From: DASTGO01 sp035719045
GTDB taxonomy: Bacteria; Actinomycetota; Actinomycetes; Actinomycetales; Kineosporiaceae
NCBI GenBank assembly: GCA_035719045.1
Contig: DASTGO010000100.1
Location: 1-24,515 of the forward strand
DNA: 24,515 nt
Direction: 5' to 3'
The notes under the pieces are model-generated. The model did not search any database, was not told where the DNA came from, and saw nothing but the letters and a program-made list of their open reading frames with translations. Below are positions 1 to 6,254 of the stretch, one piece after another; within the stretch, counting starts at the first letter, position 1; each line of letters starts with the position of its first letter. The translations under genes and the position numbers were made by a program.

Positions 1-1736
1 AGATAGCCGGCGGTGACCAGGTGCTCCAGCAGGGGCGCCGGGGAGAAGCCCGGCTCACGGAACTCCAGGTACAGCGTCCGCTGGATGGCCAGCGACACGT
101 CCAGGCCGACCACGTCGAGCAGTTCGAAGGGCCCCATCGGATAGCCGCAGCCGGCCTTCATCGCGATGTCGATGTCATCGGCCCCGGCGTAGTGTGCCGC
201 GAGCATCTTCACCGCGTCGTTGAGGTACGGGAACAGCAGCGCGTTGACGATGAACCCGGCCCGGTCCCCGCACTGCACCGGGTGCTTGCCGAGCCGGCGG
301 CAGACGTCCAGGGCGGTGGCGATCACGTCGGGCGCGGTGGAGACGGTGTGCACCACCTCGACCAGCTTCATGATCGGTGCCGGGTTGAAGAAGTGCAGGC
401 CCACGACGTCGCGCGGCCGCTTCGTCACCGCGGCGCAGTCGACCACCGGCAGGCTGGAGGTGGTCGTCGCCAGGACCGTCCCCGGCTTGCAGATCTCGTC
501 GAGGTTCTCGAACAGCGCCTGCTTGACCGACAGCTCCTCCACCACGGCCTCGACCACGAGGTCCACCCCGGCCAGGTCGTCCAGCCTCGTGGTGCCGGTG
601 ATCCGGGACAGCGCGGCGTCCCGGCCCGCCTCGTCGAGCTTGCCGCGCTGGACCGCCTTCTCCAGGCTCTTGGCGATCGTGGCCCGGACCTTGTCCGCCT
701 TGTCCTGGGCGCGGGCCACGTACACCACGTCGAAGCCGCCCTTGGCGAACACCTCGATGATCCCGGTGGCCATCGTGCCGGAGCCGACCACGCCGACCAG
801 CCGGACCTCGCGGGCCGGGCCCGCCTGCTCGCCCGCGGCCGGGGTGAGCTCGTCCGCCGCCACCGTCGAGGACCCGGGCTGAGCGTAGGTGTAGAACCCG
901 CGACCGCTCTTGCGGCCCTTCAGCCCGGCGGTGACCATCTGCTTGAGGATCGGGGCCGGGGCGTGGAGCCGGTCGCGGCCCTGGTGGTACATCGTGTCGA
1001 GGATCTCGTACGCGGTGTCCAGGCCGATCAGGTCCATCAGGGCCAGCGGGCCCATCGGCAGGCCGCAGCCCAGCTTCATCGCGGCGTCGATGTCCTCGCG
1101 GCTGGCGTACTTCTGCTCGTACATCGTGACGGCGTGGTTGAGGTAGCCGAACAACAGGGCGTTGGCGATGAAGCCGGCCTTGTCCCCGACCACGACCGGC
1201 TGCTTGTCCAGCAGGTACGCCAGGGCGACCACGTCGTCGATCACGGACTGCTCGGTGACCACGGTGCGGATCACCTCGAGGAACTTCTGCACCGGGGCGG
1301 GATTGAAGAAGTGCATCCCGACCACCCGGCTGGGCAGGTGGGTCGCCACCGAGATCTCCGTCACCGACAGGCTGGAGGTGTTCGTGGCGAGGATGGTGTC
1401 CGGCCCGCAGATCGTGTCGAGCTTGCCGAAGATCTCCCGCTTGAGGTCCAGGTGCTCCGGGACCGCCTCGATCACCAGTTGCACGCCCGCCAGCCGGTCC
1501 AGCGAGGACTCGAAGCTGATCCGCTCCAGGAGGGCCGCCTGGTCGCCCGCGGACAGCTTGCCGCGCTCGACGGCCCGTCCCGTGGACTTCTCGACGATCG
1601 ACCGGCCGTGGGCCAGCCCGGCCGCGTCCACCTCGACGGCGATGACCTGCAGCCCGTTGCGCGCCAGCACCTCGGTGATCCCGGCGCCCATCGTGCCGAG
1701 GCCGACCACCCCGACCTGGCGGATCTCGCGTGCCAT
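1..1736 (-). CDS. Two-domain 3-hydroxyacyl-CoA (3-hydroxybutyryl-CoA) dehydrogenase, 3' end cut off
   Basis: This NAD(P)-dependent enzyme interconverts (S)-3-hydroxyacyl-CoA and 3-ketoacyl-CoA, most likely the C4 pair 3-hydroxybutyryl-CoA/acetoacetyl-CoA, in the cytoplasm. It contains two full copies of the fold in tandem. The first has a Rossmann motif GLGTMG at residues 12-17 and the active-site strand GMHFFNPAP with His142. The second has GSGTMATG at residues 318-325 and GLHFFNPAP with His448. An Ala/Gly-rich linker lies near residues 285-310. The ATG at 1736 follows an AGGAGGA ribosome binding site by about 6 nt. The visible 578 codons end at the window edge inside the second C-terminal domain. 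From memory, the Streptomyces protein next to nucS has the same two-domain form and is about 590 aa, so only about 15 residues should be missing. It is divergent from nucS across 202 bp. Confidence 0.93.
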   Translation of the reverse strand, partial: MAREIRQVGVVGLGTMGAGITEVLARNGLQVIAVEVDAAGLAHGRSIVEKSTGRAVERGKLSAGDQAALLERISFESSLDRLAGVQLVIEAVPEHLDLKREIFGKLDTICGPDTILATNTSSLSVTEISVATHLPSRVVGMHFFNPAPVQKFLEVIRTVVTEQSVIDDVVALAYLLDKQPVVVGDKAGFIANALLFGYLNHAVTMYEQKYASREDIDAAMKLGCGLPMGPLALMDLIGLDTAYEILDTMYHQGRDRLHAPAPILKQMVTAGLKGRKSGRGFYTYAQPGSSTVAADELTPAAGEQAGPAREVRLVGVVGSGTMATGIIEVFAKGGFDVVYVARAQDKADKVRATIAKSLEKAVQRGKLDEAGRDAALSRITGTTRLDDLAGVDLVVEAVVEELSVKQALFENLDEICKPGTVLATTTSSLPVVDCAAVTKRPRDVVGLHFFNPAPIMKLVEVVHTVSTAPDVIATALDVCRRLGKHPVQCGDRAGFIVNALLFPYLNDAVKMLAAHYAGADDIDIAMKAGCGYPMGPFELLDVVGLDVSLAIQRTLYLEFREPGFSPAPLLEHLVTAGY

Positions 1737-1864
1737 CCGTCCTCCTCAGACCCTCTCCGACACCGGCCGTGGCCTGCATCACCCGAATTTCGGCAGTCTC
1801 GCAGGTCGGTCCGGGTGACAAGACCGGTGATGGTGTCGCGCACGCCACACGGATCGGTGGCAGC

Positions 1865-1897
1865 CGTGACCCGCCGCAGTGGGAACGTGACCCGCCG
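1865..1897. repeat. Pair of perfect 12-bp direct repeats upstream of nucS
   Basis: CGTGACCCGCCG occurs at 1865-1876 and again at 1886-1897, an offset of exactly 21 bp (two helical turns). The pair lies 30-62 bp upstream of the nucS -10-like box, in the 202-bp divergent region. A smaller inverted repeat CCGAA-T-TTCGG lies at 1783-1793, nearer the dehydrogenase start. The arrangement resembles a site for a tandemly bound regulator, but no family is identified. Confidence 0.45.
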
Positions 1898-1926
1898 TGC
1901 GATCGGCCCGGCACCGGTCACACGGG

Positions 1927-1932
1927 TACCCT
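1927..1932 (+). promoter_or_regulatory. Candidate -10 box for leaderless nucS
   Basis: TACCCT fits the actinobacterial TANNNT -10 consensus and ends 6 nt before the GTG start of nucS. There is no ribosome binding site in that gap. This is the geometry expected when transcription starts at the first base of the start codon. No convincing -35 box is seen. Confidence 0.45.
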
Positions 1933-1938
1933 CAGCCC

Positions 1939-2634
1939 GTGCGCCTGGTGATTGCCCGCTGCTCCGCCGACTACGCGGGGCGGCTGTCCGCCCATCTCCC
2001 ACTGGCTACCCGGCTGCTGGTACACAAGGCGGACGGCAGCGTGCTCGTGCACTCCGACGGCGGCTCGTACAAGCCGCTGAACTGGATGAGCCCACCCTGC
2101 CGGCTGAGCGTGGCCGAGCCCTCCGAGGACGAGGCAGGCGCCGGGGTGGTCCAGGTGTGGACCGTCCAGCACGCGAAGTCCGACGACCGGCTGGTGATCC
2201 GGATCCACGAGCTCGTGCACGACTCCGCCCATGAGCTCGGCGTGGACCCGGGACTGGTCAAGGACGGGGTCGAGGCGCATCTGCAGGAACTGCTCGCCGA
2301 GCACGTGCAGACCTTCGGCGAGGGCTACACCCTGGTCCGCCGCGAGTACATGACCGCGATCGGCCCGGTGGACCTGCTGCTGCGCGATGCGGACGGCCGG
2401 TCGGTGGCCGTCGAGGTCAAGCGGCGCGGCGAGATCGACGGCGTCGAACAGCTCACCCGCTACCTGGAACTACTCAACCGGGACCCGCTGCTGGCGCCGG
2501 TGTCCGGGGTGTTCGCGGCCCAGGAGATCAAGCCTCAGGCGCGGGTCCTCGCGACCGACCGGGGCATCCGGTGCCTGACCGTGGACTATGACGCCCTGCG
2601 CGGCCACGACTCGGCGGAACACCGTCTGTTCTGA
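1939..2634 (+). CDS. nucS: Mismatch-specific endonuclease NucS
   Basis: NucS cuts both strands at mismatched bases and provides the non-canonical mismatch repair of actinobacteria, which lack MutS/MutL. The product is 231 aa, the usual length. The GTG start is chosen because the protein then begins VRLVIARCSADYAGRL, the family N-terminus; a longer reading frame is open upstream but is not family-like. The RecB-like nuclease core is visible: Asp in GPVDLLLRD, then the ExK pair in VEVKRRGEIDGVEQLTRYLE. The protein ends in HRLF, consistent with the short C-terminal hydrophobic motif that binds the sliding clamp. It stands alone, divergent from the dehydrogenase and convergent with the carbonic anhydrase. 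Confidence 0.95.
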   Translation: MRLVIARCSADYAGRLSAHLPLATRLLVHKADGSVLVHSDGGSYKPLNWMSPPCRLSVAEPSEDEAGAGVVQVWTVQHAKSDDRLVIRIHELVHDSAHELGVDPGLVKDGVEAHLQELLAEHVQTFGEGYTLVRREYMTAIGPVDLLLRDADGRSVAVEVKRRGEIDGVEQLTRYLELLNRDPLLAPVSGVFAAQEIKPQARVLATDRGIRCLTVDYDALRGHDSAEHRLF

Positions 2635-2674
2635 CCCGCCGCCCGTTCTGACCCGCACCGTCTGTTCCGACCGA
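2620..2674. repeat. Imperfect tandem repeats across the nucS stop codon
   Basis: CACCGTCTGTTC occurs at 2620-2631, where it encodes the nucS C-terminus just before TGA, and again at 2656-2667, exactly 36 bp (12 codons, in frame) downstream. GTTCTGACCCGC occurs at 2628-2639 and 2645-2656, with a third degenerate copy, GTTCCGACCG, from 2664. The block looks like a local duplication of the 3' end of nucS. Confidence 0.55.
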
Positions 2675-2758
2675 TCCACGGCCTGCCCCGCCCGTCCCGG
2701 GTCGCGCACCGGGCGCGGGCCCGCCCGCACCGGATCGACCGGACCGCAGGCGGGTCCG

Positions 2759-2792
2759 CCGTTCCCGGCCGGCCACCGTTCCCGGCCGGCCA
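2759..2792. terminator. 17-bp tandem repeat forming a likely bidirectional terminator
   Basis: A perfect 17-bp unit (CCGTTCCCGGCCGGCCA) is repeated at 2759-2775 and 2776-2792. The self-complementary GGCCGGCC blocks at 2767-2774 and 2784-2791 can pair as an 8-bp stem around a 9-nt loop. A second hairpin, CGGACC/GGTCCG, lies at 2740-2758. The region lies between the convergent nucS and carbonic anhydrase genes. There is no T-run, as is common for actinobacterial terminators. Confidence 0.5.
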
Positions 2793-2816
2793 CGTGGGGC
2801 TGCGGCCGGGCTCGGT

Positions 2817-3599
2817 TCAGCCGAGCAGCGAGACCGCGCCGGACGCCAGGTCGTAGAACCCGCCGACGACGGCGAGCCGGCCCTCGGACTCCAGTTCGGC
2901 GACGATCTTGCTGCGGGTCCGGATCTGGCCCATCACCCAGGCGACGTTGGCCAGGACACAGGCCTGCAGCAGGTCCTCCTCGGGGGTGTCCGGGGTCGCC
3001 CGGCTCAGGACCGGGTCGACCGCCGGCCGGATCGACTCCACGATCGAGGTCACGTGCCCGCCCGGGGTCTCCCCGGTGCGCTGGGCCGCGACGGTGGCCG
3101 CGACCGCTCCGCAGCCACCGTGGCCGAGCACCAGCAGCAGCGGGACGTGCAGGTGCTCGGCGGCGTACTCGATGCTGCCCAGCACGCTGGCGTCCACGAC
3201 GTTCCCGGCCACCCGCTGGTCGAACAGGTCACCGATCCCCTGGTCGAACAGGGTCTCGGGCGGGACGCGGGAGTCCGCGCACCCCAGCGACATCGCCATC
3301 GGGGTCTGCCCGCCGCTGACCTCCTGCACCCGCCGCAGACCCTGCCGGGGGTGGGCAGGGCGGCCGGCGAGGAACCTCCGGTTGCCGGCGAGGAGGCGGC
3401 GCAGGGCGAGCTCGGGGGGAGCGGCCGGTCCCTGGCCGTCCGGGCGCAGCACGAGAGCGGCCTCATCAGCCACCCGGGAGAGCGCGGTCGCGAGGGCGCC
3501 GGATCCGGCGTGGACGGACGGCGGACCGGAGTCGGCGGCCAGGGCCCCCACGCCCGCGGCTCCCGGTCCGCCCCGTGGAACGGGTACGGCTGCAGCCAT
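2817..3599 (-). CDS. Beta-class carbonic anhydrase
   Basis: This zinc enzyme interconverts CO2 and bicarbonate. The 260-aa product carries the full beta-class signature: GCADSR with zinc ligand Cys107 and the Asp109/Arg111 dyad, then LVLGHGGCGAV with ligands His160 and Cys163. The segments LFDQGIGDLFDQRVAGNV and GSIEYAAEHL between them are also typical. The first 60 or so residues are Ala/Gly/Pro-rich and not family-like, so the N-terminus may be an extension or the true start may lie further in. ATG 3599 is kept because GGGGATGAG lies just upstream. No clear signal peptide is seen. The gene is monocistronic, convergent with nucS and divergent from the flavoenzyme gene. Bicarbonate would supply acyl-CoA carboxylases, which is an inference from metabolism only. 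Confidence 0.9.
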   Translation of the reverse strand: MAAAVPVPRGGPGAAGVGALAADSGPPSVHAGSGALATALSRVADEAALVLRPDGQGPAAPPELALRRLLAGNRRFLAGRPAHPRQGLRRVQEVSGGQTPMAMSLGCADSRVPPETLFDQGIGDLFDQRVAGNVVDASVLGSIEYAAEHLHVPLLLVLGHGGCGAVAATVAAQRTGETPGGHVTSIVESIRPAVDPVLSRATPDTPEEDLLQACVLANVAWVMGQIRTRSKIVAELESEGRLAVVGGFYDLASGAVSLLG

Positions 3600-3921
3600 G
3601 ACTCATCCCCTACGTCGACACTGACCGTGACAGGTTGTCCCCCTTCGGGTGACCGGCACCCGGGACGGAGGTCCCCCCATAATCCTTGATCCACGATGGT
3701 TGGACCACCTTTGCGGCCCGGCACGCCAGAGGGAATCTGCGTGAACCCAGGCATCGCCCGGCTGACCTGGGCCGTCGACGAGCGGTAACCGGTCCGTCAC
3801 GTCCGTTCTCCTGGCGGTCACCCGAACGGCGCAGCGGAATCTGCGGTTTTCCCCTGACGAGCGGAGGGCGTCGTGGCGCGTGCACTGGCCTGTCCTGGCC
3901 GGCGAGGGGCACCATGCGGCC
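3600..3921. other. Divergent intergenic region, carbonic anhydrase / DAO-like gene
   Basis: No gene is supported in these 322 bp. It holds two direct copies of GGAATCTGCG at 3732-3741 and 3836-3845, 104 bp apart. A small hairpin GGGAC-GGAG-GTCCC lies in the carbonic anhydrase leader near 3662-3675. An AT-richer patch around 3678-3700 could hold the minus-strand promoter. No consensus promoter can be assigned with confidence. Confidence 0.4.
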
Positions 3922-4905
3922 ATGGCAGCACGGATCACCGTCGTCGGCGCCGGGGTGCTGGGGCTGTCCGCAGCCGTCCGCCTCGCCGAACACGGCCACG
4001 AGGTGGATGTGCTCGCCCGTGACCTTCCGCTGGAGACGGCGTCCGCGCTGGCCGGGCTGTGGCTGCCGGAACCCGCCCCCGCCGGTCCGCACCCGATCCC
4101 CCCGGACATGCGGGCACGGACGCGGCGCTGGGCCGCCGCCGCCCTCGCCGAACTGCGGGTGCTGGCCGCCGATCCGGCGTCAGGGGTCCGGCTGCTGCCC
4201 GGCACGCTGCTGCACGCCCGCCCGGTCCCGCCCCCGGGCTGGGCGTCCCCGGAGTTCGGGCTGCAGTTGCACGCCTGTGCGGATCCGGCACCGGGGTACC
4301 CCTTCGGCTACCGGGCCACCCTGCCGGTGGTCGACGCTCCCCGGTACCTGGAACAACTGCGCGGCAGACTGATCCGGGCGGGCGGAACGCTGACCCGGCT
4401 CCCGCTGGCCGCCCTGCCTCCGCGGGGCGTGGTGGTCAACTGCACCGGAGTGTCCGCCCGGGCCCTGGCCGGTGACCCCGAGGTACGCCCGGTCCGCAGC
4501 CAACTGGTGGTGCTGGCCGACCCGGGCCTGAGGCAGTGGTGCTGGGACGGGGAGTCCGCCGACCACCTGCTCTGGGTGCTGCCGCGGGGTCATGACGTCG
4601 TGGTCGGCGGGACCGCACAGGACGGGTCCTGGGACAGCGCCCCCGACCCGCAGACGGCCCGCCGACTGCTGCGACGGGCCGTCGCGACCGTTCCCGCGCT
4701 GGACGGGGCGGCCGTCCTCGGGCACCGGGTGGGTCTGGCCCCCGGCCGTCTCCTCCCCCGGCTGGAGGTCGAGCACCGGCCGCACGCCGATGACCCCCGG
4801 CACGCGATCGTGCACTGCTACGGGCACGGCAGGTCCGGGCTCACCTGGTCCTGGGGTTGCGCGGACGACGTGCTCGCCGAGGTGAACGCGCTGGTCACGG
4901 CCTGA
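3922..4905 (+). CDS. FAD-dependent D-amino-acid-oxidase-like oxidoreductase
   Basis: This is a 327-aa member of the DAO family, flavoenzymes that oxidise D-amino acids to imino acids with H2O2 release. The FAD-binding GAGVLG sits at residues 9-14, NCTGVSARALAG lies mid-protein, and the C-terminal DAO signature VHCYGHGRSGLTWSWGCA is near residues 297-314. An upstream GTG at 3880 is possible, but ATG 3922 places ARITVVGAG at the N-terminus as the family expects. Two substrate-pocket residues differ from classical DAAO. The Arg that binds the substrate carboxylate (R283 in the mammalian enzyme) aligns with Ala273 in GLAPGR, and the active-site Tyr228 aligns with Trp218 in LLWVLPRG. Ordinary D-amino acids may therefore not be the substrate. 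The next gene is a PLP enzyme on the same strand, 142 nt downstream. Confidence 0.85.
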   Translation: MAARITVVGAGVLGLSAAVRLAEHGHEVDVLARDLPLETASALAGLWLPEPAPAGPHPIPPDMRARTRRWAAAALAELRVLAADPASGVRLLPGTLLHARPVPPPGWASPEFGLQLHACADPAPGYPFGYRATLPVVDAPRYLEQLRGRLIRAGGTLTRLPLAALPPRGVVVNCTGVSARALAGDPEVRPVRSQLVVLADPGLRQWCWDGESADHLLWVLPRGHDVVVGGTAQDGSWDSAPDPQTARRLLRRAVATVPALDGAAVLGHRVGLAPGRLLPRLEVEHRPHADDPRHAIVHCYGHGRSGLTWSWGCADDVLAEVNALVTA

Positions 4906-5047
4906 GCCCGGCGACCGGACCGGAACCTGCGGCGGGGTGGAGCCCGGCGGGCACGGTACCGCGGACGGTCCACCGGCAGATCCGGGTCGGCGGCCCATGA
5001 GAGCGTGGGGCTGTCCGGTCCGCCAGCGCCGCCGCCGAAGGAGTCCG

Positions 5048-6196
5048 ATGAAGCCCGACTTCGACCTGACCGACGACGAACTGCGCGCCGCCGGCTCGGT
5101 GAAGTGGAACCTCGAATCCCGGGATGTGCTGCCGGCCTGGGTCGCGGAGATGGATGTGCGGCCCTGCCCGGCGGTCGCGGAGGCCGTCGCGGACGCCGTG
5201 CGGCTCGGCGAGTTCGGGTATCCGGCACCGGACGCCCACTACCGCCTCCCCGAGGCCACCGCAGCCTTCCTCACCCGCCGGTTCGGCCGCCCGGTGGATC
5301 CGGCGCTGGTGCTCGGCTGCGGGGACGTGATGGCCGGGGTCCGGCTGGCGCTGGAGACCCTGTGCGAGGACGCCCCGGTGGTGGTCCCGACCCCGGCCTA
5401 CCCGCCGTTCCTCGACATCGTGCGGGTGACCCGGCGGCGACTGGTCACCGTCCCGGCGGTGGCCGGGTCCGGGCGGCTCACCCTGGACGTCGAGGGGATC
5501 GGCCGGGCCCTGGCCGGGGGCGCGCGCACCGTCCTGCTCGCCCAGCCGCACAATCCGATCGGCCGGGTCTACACCGCCCCCGAACTCACCGCGCTGCGCG
5601 ACGTGGCCGACCGGTACGGGGCACGGGTCATCGCCGACGAGATCCACGCGCCGCTGCTGCAGCCCGGGGTGGCCCATGTCCCGTACGCCGGCCTGGAGGG
5701 GACGGCCGGGCACGTCACGACCGTGTTCGCGGCCTCGAAGGCGTGGAACACCCCGGGACTGAAGTGCGCCCAGATCATCGCCGGCACCCCGCAGGACCGG
5801 GCGGCGCTGGAGGCGGTGCCACATGTGGCCAACCACGGCATCTCCAGCCTCGGGCCGGTCGCGACGGTGGCGGCGTACACCGAGGGCGAGGCGTGGCTGG
5901 ACGGTGTCCTGGACCACCTGGCCGCACAACGGGACCTGTTCGGCGCCCTGCTGGCCGAACTGCTCCCCCAGCTGTCCTGGGAGCCGATGGAGGGCACCTA
6001 CCTGGCCTGGGTCGACGCCCGGCCGACCGGACTGGCCGACCCCGCGCTCACCGCACTGGAACGCGGCCGGGTGATGGTCAACCGCGGCGCCACCTTCGGA
6101 CCGGGCCATGAGGGCTTCGTCCGGGTCAACCTCGCGACGTCCGCCGAGCGCCTGCGCCGGATCGTCGAGCGGCTGGCCGAGGCCTGGACCGCCTGA
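5048..6196 (+). CDS. MalY/PatB-family PLP-dependent C-S lyase / aminotransferase
   Basis: This is a 382-aa fold-type I PLP enzyme of the MalY/PatB branch. Characterised members cleave cystathionine or cysteine conjugates (beta C-S lyase), and some have aminotransferase activity. Visible motifs are the N-terminal VKWNLESRDVLPAWVAEMDV typical of MalY/PatB, NPIGRVYTAPEL, VIADEIHAPLL with Asp197 that contacts the PLP pyridine nitrogen, and ASKAWNTPGLKCAQ with the Schiff-base Lys231. ATG 5048 is chosen because GAAGGAG lies 5 nt upstream, and it starts the conserved protein; the frame is open further upstream without family-like sequence. The gene follows the DAO-like gene by 142 nt and probably shares its transcript. 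It ends before a strong bidirectional hairpin. The actual substrate cannot be told from sequence. Confidence 0.9.
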   Translation: MKPDFDLTDDELRAAGSVKWNLESRDVLPAWVAEMDVRPCPAVAEAVADAVRLGEFGYPAPDAHYRLPEATAAFLTRRFGRPVDPALVLGCGDVMAGVRLALETLCEDAPVVVPTPAYPPFLDIVRVTRRRLVTVPAVAGSGRLTLDVEGIGRALAGGARTVLLAQPHNPIGRVYTAPELTALRDVADRYGARVIADEIHAPLLQPGVAHVPYAGLEGTAGHVTTVFAASKAWNTPGLKCAQIIAGTPQDRAALEAVPHVANHGISSLGPVATVAAYTEGEAWLDGVLDHLAAQRDLFGALLAELLPQLSWEPMEGTYLAWVDARPTGLADPALTALERGRVMVNRGATFGPGHEGFVRVNLATSAERLRRIVERLAEAWTA

Positions 6197-6214
6197 CCCG
6201 GCCACTCAGCGGAA

Positions 6215-6248
6215 CCGCCGGCCCACCAGGGACCCCTCGGGCCGGCGG
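6215..6248. terminator. Bidirectional terminator between malY-like gene and mutase gene
   Basis: CCGCCGGCCC at 6215-6224 and GGGCCGGCGG at 6239-6248 form a perfect 10-bp stem around a 14-nt loop. The hairpin fills the 58-nt gap between two convergent stop codons (6196 plus strand, 6255 minus strand), so it can serve both genes. No T-run follows. Confidence 0.7.
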
Positions 6249-6254
6249 ACCCGG

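Noticed and set aside
21..2234. 737-codon open frame on the plus strand
   Set aside because: It is antisense to the two-domain dehydrogenase and nucS, is rich in His, Arg, Asp and Gly with no family-like motif, and is explained by high GC content and the codon bias of the real genes.
3880..3921. Upstream GTG start for the DAO-like gene
   Set aside because: The extra 14 residues are not family-like. ATG 3922 puts the FAD-binding strand at the N-terminus.
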